Assembly (NCBI RefSeq): GCF_036946495.1
Contig: NZ_JAQIIX010000002.1
Coordinates: 3,534,001 to 3,598,000 of the forward strand
Direction: 5' to 3'
DNA length: 64,000 bases
From: Mycolicibacterium neoaurum
Lineage (GTDB): Bacteria; Actinomycetota; Actinomycetes; Mycobacteriales; Mycobacteriaceae
The translations under genes were made by a program, and so were the position numbers. Within the stretch, counting starts at the first letter, position 1; each line of letters begins with the position of its first letter. Of this stretch, positions 32,355 through 41,122 are shown piece after piece. The notes under the pieces were generated by a model, which did no database searches, had not been told where the DNA came from, and saw only the letters and a program-made list of their open reading frames with translations.

Positions 32355-33514
32355 TTGCGCTTGCCTCTGCCCACCGCGATCAAACCGGAAAGGTCCTGTG
32401 GTGAAACCAGGCTGTCCACAATTTGGGACTTTGGCAGATCGGCTTCAAGCTCGTCAGCCACCTGGTCAATCTGCGAAAGCAAAGTTGCAGTCGTCCCGTC
32501 ACTCGTTACCTGAAGGACGAGCACTTCGCTCGGTGCAACCCCCTCGTCGTCAAGCAGCTCAGGTGCGTGTGTGGACAGCAATACTTGCATCTCGCGGTCT
32601 CGCTGCGCCGTCGAAAATACGGTTGGCAGCATTCTGACGAGGGCGGCGTTGAGTGATAGTTCTGGTTCTTCTAGAAGCAGTACCCCTCCGTTAGCTGGAG
32701 CGCTCACTAGCGTCCATAGCAACCCAATGAGTCGAAGAGTCCCATCAGAAAAATCGGCCTCGCTCTGGCGTGCGGGTGTAGCCCGCCAGTTGCGGTAGCC
32801 GGCGACGAGATGCGGCTGGCCTGCCGGGTCCACTTCCAACTTCAGAGTCTCAAACTCCGGCACCGCTGATCGCAGTGCATTCTGCATTCTTTTAAGCCAA
32901 GCATCACGATTTCGCGGCGTAGCGGAGTTTATCTGCGCGATGAAATTTGCGCCGAAAGGATCATCCGCCGCGCCACTGATCCGGCCGGGTTCCCGGATTA
33001 GTTGTGGAACGAGGTGGAAGTACCTCACCTTCGTGAAGTACTCAGCGAGTGCTCGAAATTTTTGGTTCGCTGAGATCTGTTCTAGGTGCGTTTGTGTAAG
33101 CCGTTCTGAATCGGACCTGTCATCCTTGTCTGGACGGCTAATTAACTTTTTTCCATTCTTTTCCACAATTTCGACATCAACGATTGGTCGATTGAGTCCG
33201 CCGGATTCTCCTCTAATAGACAGGTAGTAGCGCCAGGTGTCGACCTCATCCTTGAGCTCTAATTCAATAATTAGTCGTCCGCTCTGATGATTTCTTGCGA
33301 AGAGGCTTCGTACCTTCGAAAGTCCGCCGCGTTTGATAAACGCGGCAGCAAGCCCTCCACCTGGCGAAGCAACGTCACCTAAGAACCTGAAGAGATCGAG
33401 TATGTTCGACTTTCCAGATGCGTTCGGGCCGACGATGAATAGGCGATCATCGATTGGAAAGTCGAGCGTCTTGAAGTTTCTCCAGTTGCTTGCTTTCACG
33501 TGTGTGATCTGCAT
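32351..33514 (-). CDS. AAA/OLD-like ATPase (AAA_21 type), partner of the TOPRIM protein
   Basis: A 387-aa ABC/SMC-like ATPase. It begins MQITHVKASNWRNFKTLDFP, then Walker A GPNASGKS (29-36), an insert (about 60-240), signature-like FSDGTLR (255-261), Walker B GVLLLEEPE (277-285) and switch histidine STHAPE (314-319). This is the RecF/OLD arrangement without a fused TOPRIM; the nuclease-like part is the next gene. ATG at 33514 has GAGGAG 5 nt upstream; the upstream extension of the frame is unsupported. GC is clearly below that of core genes, which suggests acquisition by transfer. Probable role: sensing invading DNA or phage proteins and activating the TOPRIM partner (inference). Confidence 0.85.
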   Translation of the reverse strand: MQITHVKASNWRNFKTLDFPIDDRLFIVGPNASGKSNILDLFRFLGDVASPGGGLAAAFIKRGGLSKVRSLFARNHQSGRLIIELELKDEVDTWRYYLSIRGESGGLNRPIVDVEIVEKNGKKLISRPDKDDRSDSERLTQTHLEQISANQKFRALAEYFTKVRYFHLVPQLIREPGRISGAADDPFGANFIAQINSATPRNRDAWLKRMQNALRSAVPEFETLKLEVDPAGQPHLVAGYRNWRATPARQSEADFSDGTLRLIGLLWTLVSAPANGGVLLLEEPELSLNAALVRMLPTVFSTAQRDREMQVLLSTHAPELLDDEGVAPSEVLVLQVTSDGTTATLLSQIDQVADELEADLPKSQIVDSLVSPQDLSGLIAVGRGKRK

Positions 33515-33742
33515 GAAGACTCCTCGATATTGCGACTTTGGTAAACAATCAAATCGGAACGATGTAGATTCTTCGAACGTCATCTCAGCGTGCGCAGAGT
33601 CAGCCTGATGCCGGATTGGACCGGGCCGGGCCTGACACACGCACTAGCTGTAGGTTCGAACACTGCATGGAAGGCATTCTACGGCTACTTGGTAGCCGTC
33701 GCGCATTGCCAAAACTGCGACTCGTCTATTATCGACGTCGCA

Positions 33743-33772
33743 CCGAAGAGCACACAACCGAAGAGCACACAA
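33743..33772 (+). repeat. 15-bp perfect tandem duplication
   Basis: CCGAAGAGCACACAA occurs twice head to tail (33743-33757 and 33758-33772). A slippage duplication in non-coding DNA is the simplest explanation; no further copies were noticed. Confidence 0.85.
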
Positions 33773-34449
33773 GAGATCATTCTGGGTACTAATTGGGCGA
33801 TCCTCGACCGCGATGATGACATCGCCGGACGCAAGGGGGCAGCCGCATTGGAAGGTTGGGCGTCGATCACTAATGCGTGCCCGCCGTCCACCCGCGCATC
33901 TAAACCGTCGCCAGTTCGGCGGAGTCGACTCGGCGAGCTCGGCCCGGATCCGGTAGATCGTCGCAGCGTAACCTGGCTAGCAGCTGGGGTCCATCGGCTT
34001 CAGGGATCCACTGCTTCTACCCCGACTGCCAGTCCTGCGCCAGGACTGGAGCGACTCGATAGTGTCTCACCCACCCGGGGACAATGACCATATGCAGCAA
34101 ACAATCACACCGTCTGCACGTATTCGAACCCGCCGACTAGAAGGACGGAATCATCACGAACCTGGAGGTCCGGTCGCAGTAGCGGCCGTGGCGCTACGCG
34201 TTTCGGCGCCGTGCCGGCCCGGAGACTGAGCGCCCCTCGTGCCCGGCGCCGGTCCGACAACCGTGCTGACGGTACTGGCGTACCTCGATCAAGAAGACGG
34301 TTCCGGCCGGGTCGCGCTCGATCTGGCGGTGCACCGATGATGAGGTCGAGCAAATGATCTTGGCTCTGAACGAGACGCCGGTGCACGGCCGCCGACCTCA
34401 CCGGTGAGGCCATCCGGTGAGGTAGATCTGGTCGTGGCAGCTGTGGCAA

Positions 34450-34695
34450 TTGCCTCGGAAAACTCACCAGGCTGCGTGCCTGAGCCACTGTCGAAACCCG
34501 AACCGGTTCTCGATGCGGTACGACGCGCAGGACTGGCCTGCCGTCCCCTGCCGGCGCTGCGCCGGCCGGATGCGGTCCGGCGGTCACATGAGCTTCGTGA
34601 CGTACCAGTTCGCACAGCACCGTGACTGCCCGGAAAGTAGTGGGCAGCGCACGCACACGATCGGCGACGGCATGCGCTTGAACCCGGACGACTGA
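34450..34695 (+). CDS. Possible small Cys-rich protein or gene remnant
   Basis: An 81-codon frame from TTG with spaced cysteines and histidines (CLSHC, VPCRRCAG, QHRDC), which could bind zinc, and the stretch NRFSMRYDAQDWPAVPC looks protein-like. The frame runs further upstream (WSWQLWQLPRK) to a TAG without an ATG. Downstream, another frame shows more Cys pairs (GCCPTGDTWQCVHCD), suggesting a frameshifted zinc-ribbon protein. Neither start nor function is secure. Confidence 0.25.
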   Translation: MPRKTHQAACLSHCRNPNRFSMRYDAQDWPAVPCRRCAGRMRSGGHMSFVTYQFAQHRDCPESSGQRTHTIGDGMRLNPDD

Positions 34696-34927
34696 GGTCC
34701 CTGGAAGTGCATGGGGGCTGCTGCCCGACAGGCGATACCTGGCAGTGCGTTCACTGTGACATAAATGGTCGTAACTGCGAACCACCGGGCGGCCCTCGCC
34801 GACGTACATGCCCATGTCGGCGAACGGGCACCCGCGCAGCGCCCTTCGCCCCGTCCACCACGCCGAGCCACCACACCTTCACTTAGGTAACCTCATGATC
34901 ACAGAACCAGATCAGGGGGATAACGAC

Positions 34928-35890
34928 GTGAGCCTCGTACTGGGTCTTTCGGTCACCTCGAAAGACGTCCACGGCGAGCTGGTCGACGGCGTCACCGGCC
35001 AAGGCCAACACCTGGACCGCCGCGTCCTCGACGTCGACGAGATCGAGGACTACCTGGCCGAACTGCCCGCCGACGCCGACCTGCACGCCGTCGGCCTCAC
35101 CTGGTCACACGACGCCGAGGACGAGGCCGTCAAAGTCCGCGAGGCGCTCGACACCTACAGCGGGGGAGCGCCGATCGTCCCGGTCCGCGACGTCGACGCC
35201 GCGCAGGCGCTGGCCCGTGGGATCGCCGACCTCACCGGGCACGATTTCCTGGTCGTCTGCGTCGTCGAACCCGACAGCTCCGTCGTCGCCACCGTCGACG
35301 GATTCGACATGCACGTCGAAAGCGTCGACCACGCCGATGCCGCCACCCTCACCGACCGCGTCCTCGCGGTGGTGCGCGCCGCCAAGCCCAGCCCAGAAGC
35401 CGTCTACGTGCTGGGCTCCGCCGACACCGACGACCTGGTCGCCGCCCTGCGCGCGGACGCCGACCGCCCCGTCATCACCGCCACCGAGGCCGACTTCGCC
35501 CTGACCCGCGGCGCAGCGCTGGCCTCCGCACACATCGCCGCCATCCCCGACGAACCCGAACAGGCACCGCGCAACATCACCGTCGCCGCGCTCACCGCCA
35601 CCCTGATCGCCGCGATCATCGTGTTCGTCGTCTCCGTATCCCTCACCCTCGCTTGGCCTTCCACATCGGACCCTGCCCCGGAACCCGATCCGACACCGCA
35701 GTCGGCCCAGAGCGTGGCACCCTTCGCGCCGCCGAAGGCGCCCAGGCCGCTGGAGCGCGCGAAACTGCTCAACGTGCCGCCGCCCGTCCAAGCGCCACCG
35801 CCGCCGCCTGCGCCCGCCCCGGTCCCGGCGCCCCGGATCCGGGACAACCCGGTGCTCGACCGCGTCCCGTTCATCGACCGCATCCGCTAG
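34928..35890 (+). CDS. DUF7159-like membrane protein with proline-rich tail
   Basis: A 320-aa protein. The N-terminus VSLVLGLSVTSKDVHGELVDG matches the mycobacterial family (DUF7159-like) whose members begin with a VLGLS-T strand. Residues 1-210 form an alpha/beta domain reminiscent of actin/HSP70-type folds, 214-238 is a membrane helix (VAALTATLIAAIIVFVVSVSLTL), and the last 80 residues are Pro/Ala-rich and end VLDRVPFIDRIR. GTG at 34928 has AGGGGG upstream; an ATG at 34895 would add 11 residues. It precedes the winged-helix and HerA-like genes by 39 nt with a hairpin between. Function unknown. Confidence 0.75.
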   Translation: MSLVLGLSVTSKDVHGELVDGVTGQGQHLDRRVLDVDEIEDYLAELPADADLHAVGLTWSHDAEDEAVKVREALDTYSGGAPIVPVRDVDAAQALARGIADLTGHDFLVVCVVEPDSSVVATVDGFDMHVESVDHADAATLTDRVLAVVRAAKPSPEAVYVLGSADTDDLVAALRADADRPVITATEADFALTRGAALASAHIAAIPDEPEQAPRNITVAALTATLIAAIIVFVVSVSLTLAWPSTSDPAPEPDPTPQSAQSVAPFAPPKAPRPLERAKLLNVPPPVQAPPPPPAPAPVPAPRIRDNPVLDRVPFIDRIR

Positions 35891-35906
35891 CGCGGACGCC
35901 TCCGCG
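35891..35906 (+). terminator. Hairpin after the DUF7159-like gene
   Basis: CGCGGA and TCCGCG pair around CGCC directly after the stop codon. No T-run. A new -10 box follows at 35917, so this may attenuate transcription between the two units. Confidence 0.4.
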
Positions 35907-35916
35907 CCCATGCCGC

Positions 35917-35922
35917 TACGTT
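35917..35922 (+). promoter_or_regulatory. Putative -10 box of the winged-helix/ATPase operon
   Basis: TACGTT ends 7 nt before the GTG at 35930 and there is no ribosome site, the usual mycobacterial leaderless layout. This gives the ATPase operon its own promoter. Confidence 0.45.
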
Positions 35923-35929
35923 GTAACGC

Positions 35930-36541
35930 GTGAGTGCCACGCCCACCGACCTGACCGGGACCGAACGCGCCGTGCTGCTCGTCCTGATGGCGCAGGCGCG
36001 CCCGGTGCCCAACGCCGACCTGCTGGCCTACGGCCCCAAGCTGGACAAACGCAGCCGGGACAAGCTGAACGAGCTGGGCCTCATCGAATCCGAGCGCAGC
36101 GACGGCCGCTACGTCCACGAGCTCACCGACCGCGGCTGGCGGCTCTGCCGCGACATCATCACCGCTGGCGCGCCACCGCGCTCCACCGGCCCCGCCAAGA
36201 CCCTCTACACCGTGCTGGCCGGACTCGACCGCTACCTGGACGCCGCCGACCTGAGCCTGGCCGAGCTGTTCTGGCCCAAGCAAGCGCCGAGCGCCGCCGA
36301 CCGGATCACGCAGGCCTACACCGAGCTGGCCGACAGAACCGGCGCCTGGGTCGGCTTGAGAACCCTGCGCCAACAACTCTCCGACGTCGCCGACCTGGAC
36401 GACACCCTGAGCGAGCTGTACCGCACCGGCGCCATCAGCCTGATCCCCGAAGAAAACCAGAAGGTCCTCACCGACGAGGACCGTGCCGCCGCCATCACCA
36501 TCGGCGGACAGGCCAAACACCTGATCGCGATTGAGGTTTGA
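35930..36541 (+). CDS. Winged-helix-like protein, partner of the dual ATPase
   Basis: A 203-aa protein of unknown function. Residues 8-75 (GTERAVLLVLMAQARPVPNA ... LDKRSRDKLNELGLIESERS ... ELTDRGWRLC) have the helix-helix-helix-wing layout of MarR/PadR-like winged helices. A second, similar helical unit follows at about 88-190 (ADRITQAYTELADRTGAWVG ... LYRTGAISLIP), possibly a duplicated winged helix. GTG start, leaderless-looking. Its TGA overlaps the ATG of the 1033-aa ATPase by 1 nt, so the two are made together. It could be a DNA- or protein-adaptor for the ATPase rather than a classical regulator. Confidence 0.75.
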   Translation: MSATPTDLTGTERAVLLVLMAQARPVPNADLLAYGPKLDKRSRDKLNELGLIESERSDGRYVHELTDRGWRLCRDIITAGAPPRSTGPAKTLYTVLAGLDRYLDAADLSLAELFWPKQAPSAADRITQAYTELADRTGAWVGLRTLRQQLSDVADLDDTLSELYRTGAISLIPEENQKVLTDEDRAAAITIGGQAKHLIAIEV

Positions 36542-39500
36542 TGCAGGACGCACACCGCGAAGCACTCGCCGCACTTCGGCTCACCTGGGCGCCCACCAGC
36601 GATGACCTGTGGCGCCCGCAGGCCCCCACCCACGTCAGCGGACTCAACGAACGCGCCGTCGACGATGTCATGGAGGCCTTCGCCGACGCGCAGCGCGATC
36701 CCGAATCCGCGCCGCTCGGGGTCACCATCCGCGGCCAGGCCGGCTCCGGCAAAACCCACCTGCTCGGTCAGATCCGCGAACGCGTCCAGGCCGGTGGCGG
36801 CTACTTCTTCGTCGTCGAACTGCTCGACGCCGCCAGCTTCTGGGAATCGGTGCGCGCCGGGGTGCTGGAAAGTTTCGGTCGCCGGGGCGCTAATCGCGAG
36901 ACCCAGCTCAAAGACCTGCTGTGGGAACTGTCCTCCATCGCGCACGTCTCGCGTGCCGACCGGCGCGCCATCATCGGTGACGAGGACCTGGACCGCGAAA
37001 CCCTGGACGCCTTCGTCAACGATCTGGCCAAGGCCCGCCGCGACGTCCGCGACTGCCACCAGACCCTGCGCGCGCTGGTTCTGTTGTCCGCCAACGATCT
37101 TGTCGCCCGCGATATCGGCGACTCCTACCTGCAGGGCAGCGACGAGGTCGGCTCCGACGACCGCTTGCACTGGCGGCTGCGCGGCACCGCGCCCTCGGCC
37201 CAGCACTGCGTGCGCGATATCGCCCGGTTGACCGCCCTGGCCGGACCGTCGGTGCTGGCGCTGGACCAGATCGACACCCTGCTCGCGCAGTCCTCCACGC
37301 GCACCGACGAGGCCAGGGGAGCGGGCGACGGTGTGCTGGAACAGGTTGCGCACGGCCTGATGTCGGTGCGCCAGACCATGCGGCGCACCGTGCCCGTGGT
37401 GGCCTGCCTGCCCTCGGCATGGGAGAGCATCCGCGATCGCGCCACCGCCAGCGTGTCCGACCGGTTCCGCGTCACCGCACCGTTGTCGCCGCTGCCGAGC
37501 GCCGATATCGGCCGCGCCATCCTGGAACGCCGCTTCGAGGCCGCCTACCTGACCGTCGGCTTCACCCCGCCCTACCCGAGCTGGCCCATCAAACCCTCGG
37601 CCTTCGACGACGCCGCCGGCTACACCCCGCGCCAGCTGCTGATCCGCGCCGACGCGCACGTGCGGGACTGCCTGCGCCGCAAGGAAGTCATCGAGCTGGC
37701 CCACCTGTCCGACGAGCTGGACCCAGAAGAGCAGCCCGACAACGACACTGCCGACACCTCACCCATCGACCGGCTGTTCGCCCAATACCGGTCCCGGGCC
37801 GTCCCGGCTGCCGCACTCGACGCCGACGGGGAGGACACCGCCGTCCCCGCGCTGCTCGGTGCGGCGCTGACCGCATGGATCGTCGAGCACGGCGACGACC
37901 AATCCTATGTCTGTGACCCGCCGCCCGGCTCGCACGTCGTGCTGCACGCCCGACTGCGCCAGACCCTGGACGCCGCCACCGATGACGAACGGCACTGGGC
38001 CTTCCGCGCAATCGGCGCCACCAACGCCGTCGCCGCCCAGAACCGGATCAAGAAGACGCTCAGCGCAACGGGTTTGAACGCCCACACCGACCGGCGCAAC
38101 CTGTTCTTCCTGCGCAACATGCCGTGGCCGTCCGGGCCGAAGACCGAGGCTCTGATCAAGGACTTCGAAAAGCAGGGTGGCCGCACCCTGGCCCTGTCCG
38201 ATGACGATATCCGCACCATGACCGCGCTGCGTGACCTCATCGATGATGATGTGGCCGGCCTGACCACCTGGCTGCGCGCCCGCCGTCCCGCGCACGGCAT
38301 CACCGTGCTGCGCGAGGCGCTCGGTTTTGACGGTGACGACTCCGCCATCGTCATCGACGAACCGGCCCAGACCGTCGATGACGGGCCGGAATTCGTTGCC
38401 GCCGAGTCGAAGATGCCGCTGGGCATCGACGTGCGCACCGACTCCACCGTGGCGATCGACCTGGCCGCACTGCGCAAACACGTCGCCATCTTCGCCGGCT
38501 CGGGATCGGGTAAGACCGTGCTGATCCGGCGCCTCGTCGAAGAGGCCGCGCTGCGCGGGATCTCCTCGATCGTGTTGGACCCCAACAACGATCTGTCGCG
38601 CCTGGGCACCGCGTGGCCGCAGACACCGAGCGGCTGGCAGCGTGCCGACGACCCCCGCGCCACGGATTACCTGGACCACACCGAGGTCGTCATCTGGACC
38701 CCGCGCCGCAGCAGCGGCCGCCCGCTGGCCTTCCAGCCGCTACCCGATTTCGCCAGCGTGGTCGACGACCACGACGAATTCACCGAGGCCGTCGAATCCG
38801 CCGTCGCCGCGTTGGAACCGCGCGCCCAGATCAGCGGACAGACCGCCAAGGCCGCCCGCTCGCGCGCCGTGCTGCGAGAAGCGTTGCAGCACTATGGCCG
38901 TCAACCCGACCCGACGTTGCTCGGGTTCATCGGCATGCTGGCCGACCTGCCCGAGGATGTCAGCGAGCTCGCCGACGCGCCCAAGATGGCCGCCGAGATG
39001 GCGCAGAATTTGCGTGCCGCCACCGTCAACGACCCGCTGTTCGGCGGCGCCGGGACGGCGTTGGACCCGGGAGAGCTGCTGACCCCCGCCGCGGGCAAAC
39101 GCGCGCGGGTCTCGGTGATCAGCATGATCGGCCTGCCCAGCGACGAACAGCGCCAGAGCTTCGTCAGCCAACTGCAGATGGCGCTGTTCGCGTGGATCAA
39201 ACGCCACCCGGCCGCCGACAGGCCGCTCAGTGGCCTGCTGGTGATGGACGAGGCGCAGACCCTGGCGCCGGCTCGCGGGCTGACCGCCAGCACCCGCAGC
39301 ACCCTGGCGCTGGCGTCACAGGCGCGCAAGTACGGCCTCGGGCTGATCTTCGCCACCCAGGCGCCCAAGGGCCTGCACAACCACATCCCCGGCAATGCGG
39401 CGACCCAGTTCTACGGCCTGCTCAACTCCCCGGTGCAGATCGCCACCGCCGAGGAGATGGCCCGCGCCAAGGGCGGACTGATCAGCGATATCAGCCGACT

Positions 39501-39642
39501 GCGGGCGGGCAACTTCTACGTCGCCACCGAGGGCAAGTCCTTCCACCGCGTCACCGCGCCCTGGTGCCTGTCCTACCACCCGGCCAGCCCGCCATCGGCC
39601 GACGAGGTGCTGGCCCTGTCACAGGCATCGTCACGGGCATAG
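36541..39642 (+). CDS. Dual P-loop ATPase: AAA module fused to HerA/VirB4-like motor
   Basis: A 1033-aa protein with two ATPase domains. The N-terminal AAA/ORC-like module has Walker A GQAGSGKT (65-72) and Walker B VLALDQID (about 238-245). The C-terminal motor has Walker A GSGSGKT (653-659), Walker B LLVMDEAQ (900-906) and a HerA/VirB4-type segment FATQAPKGLHNHIPGNA, then TQFYGLLNSP. The linker (about 370-640) is charged and unassigned. HerA-family motors translocate DNA as hexamers. A fused AAA loader-like part is unusual. Co-translated with the winged-helix protein and followed after 7 nt by a macrodomain gene. Possible roles are DNA segregation, repair or anti-phage defence; none is proven. 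Confidence 0.85.
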   Translation: MQDAHREALAALRLTWAPTSDDLWRPQAPTHVSGLNERAVDDVMEAFADAQRDPESAPLGVTIRGQAGSGKTHLLGQIRERVQAGGGYFFVVELLDAASFWESVRAGVLESFGRRGANRETQLKDLLWELSSIAHVSRADRRAIIGDEDLDRETLDAFVNDLAKARRDVRDCHQTLRALVLLSANDLVARDIGDSYLQGSDEVGSDDRLHWRLRGTAPSAQHCVRDIARLTALAGPSVLALDQIDTLLAQSSTRTDEARGAGDGVLEQVAHGLMSVRQTMRRTVPVVACLPSAWESIRDRATASVSDRFRVTAPLSPLPSADIGRAILERRFEAAYLTVGFTPPYPSWPIKPSAFDDAAGYTPRQLLIRADAHVRDCLRRKEVIELAHLSDELDPEEQPDNDTADTSPIDRLFAQYRSRAVPAAALDADGEDTAVPALLGAALTAWIVEHGDDQSYVCDPPPGSHVVLHARLRQTLDAATDDERHWAFRAIGATNAVAAQNRIKKTLSATGLNAHTDRRNLFFLRNMPWPSGPKTEALIKDFEKQGGRTLALSDDDIRTMTALRDLIDDDVAGLTTWLRARRPAHGITVLREALGFDGDDSAIVIDEPAQTVDDGPEFVAAESKMPLGIDVRTDSTVAIDLAALRKHVAIFAGSGSGKTVLIRRLVEEAALRGISSIVLDPNNDLSRLGTAWPQTPSGWQRADDPRATDYLDHTEVVIWTPRRSSGRPLAFQPLPDFASVVDDHDEFTEAVESAVAALEPRAQISGQTAKAARSRAVLREALQHYGRQPDPTLLGFIGMLADLPEDVSELADAPKMAAEMAQNLRAATVNDPLFGGAGTALDPGELLTPAAGKRARVSVISMIGLPSDEQRQSFVSQLQMALFAWIKRHPAADRPLSGLLVMDEAQTLAPARGLTASTRSTLALASQARKYGLGLIFATQAPKGLHNHIPGNAATQFYGLLNSPVQIATAEEMARAKGGLISDISRLRAGNFYVATEGKSFHRVTAPWCLSYHPASPPSADEVLALSQASSRA

Positions 39643-39649
39643 TGGTCCC

Positions 39650-40147
39650 ATGCCGACCATTACCGCCGTGCACGGAGACATCACCCAGCAGAGCGTGGAC
39701 GCCATCGTCAACGCCGCCAACAACGCCATGCGCGGCGGCGGAGGAGTCGACGGTGCCATCCACCGCGCCGGCGGCCCCGAGGTGCTGCAGGACTGCATCC
39801 GTCGTTTTCCGGACGGTTTGGCCACCGGTGACGCCGGGTGGACCACCGCGGGTCGATTGCCGGCGCGCTGGGTGATCCACACCGTCGGACCCAATCACAG
39901 CGCAGGTCAGCGCGACCGTTCACTCCTGGTGTCCTGCTATGCACGCTGCCTGCAGGTCGCCGACGAACTCGACGCCCGCACAATCGCTTTCCCGCTGATC
40001 AGCGCCGGAGTCTACGGCTGGCCCAAGGGGGATGCCATCAAGGCCGCCATCGAGACCATCACCTCGACCGAGACGAATATCACCGAAGCGCGCATCATCG
40101 CGTTTGACGAGCGGACATTCGACGCCGTGACCGCAGAACTTGATTGA
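39650..40147 (+). CDS. Macrodomain (ADP-ribose-binding) hydrolase
   Basis: A 165-aa stand-alone macrodomain. It has the ADP-ribose-binding motifs VNAANNAMRGGGGVDGAIHRAG (in pieces, about 25-46) and LISAGVYGWPK. The Asn and the GVDGAIH loop correspond to the catalytic elements of O-acetyl-ADP-ribose deacetylases and mono-ADP-ribosyl-glutamate hydrolases. ATG at 39650 is 7 nt after the ATPase stop with no ribosome site; CATAGT overlapping the ATPase stop could be a -10 box for a leaderless message. Grouping with a HerA-like ATPase may be functional or accidental. Confidence 0.88.
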   Translation: MPTITAVHGDITQQSVDAIVNAANNAMRGGGGVDGAIHRAGGPEVLQDCIRRFPDGLATGDAGWTTAGRLPARWVIHTVGPNHSAGQRDRSLLVSCYARCLQVADELDARTIAFPLISAGVYGWPKGDAIKAAIETITSTETNITEARIIAFDERTFDAVTAELD

Positions 40148-40164
40148 CCCCCAGCCCCTCTGGG

Positions 40165-40170
40165 TACGGT
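40165..40170 (+). promoter_or_regulatory. Putative -10 box of the second MscS gene
   Basis: TACGGT ends 7 nt before the ATG at 40178 and no ribosome site is present; leaderless layout. Confidence 0.4.
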
Positions 40171-40177
40171 CGAAACC

Positions 40178-41122
40178 ATGGATGTGGTCAACCTTGCCTT
40201 CGAATGGACGGATACCAACAAGCACTGGCTGATCGAAGTTCCCATCCGCGTCGTGGTGTACATGCTGGTCGCGTTGATCGCGCGTTTCGTGCTGCATCGC
40301 ATGATCGACCGCGCCACCACCGGCCGCAATCCCAAGATCATCGACGATGCCGAACCCAAGCGGGCCGGTCGGCTGCGGAATCTGCGCGAGCGCGGCAACG
40401 CGGCCAGCGCCGCCAAGGCTGCCGCCCGCCGTCAGCAGCGCGCCCAGACCATCGGTTCGGTGCTGAAGTCGACGGTGTCGATCGTGCTGCTCGTCTGGGT
40501 GGTGCTCAGCGTGCTGAACGTCTTCGGGGTCAACATCGCACCGTTCATCGCCTCGGCCGGTGTGGTCGGACTGGCCATCGGCTTCGGCGCGCAGAACCTG
40601 GTCCGCGACTTCGTCACCGGCGTCTTCATGCTCCTCGAAGACCAGTACGGCGTCGGGGACACCGTGGACCTGGGTGAGGCCAGCGGTGAGGTCGAAAGCG
40701 TGGGCCTGCGCATCACCACCGTCCGCGATATCGACGGCACCCTCTGGTACGTGCGCAATGGCGAGATCGCCCGGGTGGGGAACATGAGTCAGGATTACGC
40801 CGTCGCACGCATCGAGGTGCCGGTGGCGCTGAACGCCGACCTGCAACACGCCGAACGGGTGGCCCTCGATGCCGCCCGCGAGGCCGTCAAGGACGACGTC
40901 ATCGCGGCCAAGGTGCTCGGCGAGCCGGAAATGCTGGGCGTGCAGACGATGTCATCGGATCAGGTGACCCTGCGGCTCACCATCAAGACGAAGCCCAACG
41001 CGCAGTGGTCGGTTCAGCGTCGGCTGCGCCGCGAGATCTTGCGCGCCTACGACGAGAACGGTATCGACCTGCCCTACCCGCAACTGCGCACGCCGGTGTC
41101 GGTCAACGGCGAGGCCGAATAG
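40178..41122 (+). CDS. MscS-family mechanosensitive channel
   Basis: A 314-aa membrane protein. An amphipathic N-terminus and a helix at about 28-46 are followed by a basic cytoplasmic loop (NLRERGNAASAAKAAARRQQRAQ), a helix at 95-113 and the pore-lining segment SAGVVGLAIGFGAQNLVRDFVTG. The beta domain shows VGDTVDLG and WYVRNGEI in place of the usual PN motif. It is a paralogue of the channel at 6257, about 35 kb away. It is convergent with the Doc/antitoxin pair, with adjacent stops. Confidence 0.88.
   Translation: MDVVNLAFEWTDTNKHWLIEVPIRVVVYMLVALIARFVLHRMIDRATTGRNPKIIDDAEPKRAGRLRNLRERGNAASAAKAAARRQQRAQTIGSVLKSTVSIVLLVWVVLSVLNVFGVNIAPFIASAGVVGLAIGFGAQNLVRDFVTGVFMLLEDQYGVGDTVDLGEASGEVESVGLRITTVRDIDGTLWYVRNGEIARVGNMSQDYAVARIEVPVALNADLQHAERVALDAAREAVKDDVIAAKVLGEPEMLGVQTMSSDQVTLRLTIKTKPNAQWSVQRRLRREILRAYDENGIDLPYPQLRTPVSVNGEAE

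Larger units (their letters stand above)
33515..34927. other. 1.4-kb accessory stretch without a convincing gene
   Basis: Several open frames exist (for example 33590-34087 on plus and 34105-34815 on minus) but their composition is Arg/Pro/Ser-rich and lacks domains. A 15-bp tandem duplication occurs at 33743-33772. A Cys-rich frame at 34450-34695 is listed separately. The last 40 nt carry a TAACCT -10-like box (34888-34893) and an AGGGGG ribosome site for the gene at 34928. The region looks like eroded mobile DNA. Confidence 0.5.

Noticed and set aside
33590..34087. 165-aa plus-strand frame in the accessory gap
   Set aside because: No ribosome site, no domain, low-complexity C-terminus; contains a slippage duplication.
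34105..34815. 236-aa minus-strand frame in the accessory gap
   Set aside because: Arg/Pro/His-rich, no motif; the opposite strand shows better Cys-pair patterns.
35105..36574. 489-aa minus-strand frame opposite the DUF7159-like and winged-helix genes
   Set aside because: Val/Gly/Asp repeats typical of antisense; plus-strand genes have overlaps, starts and homology.
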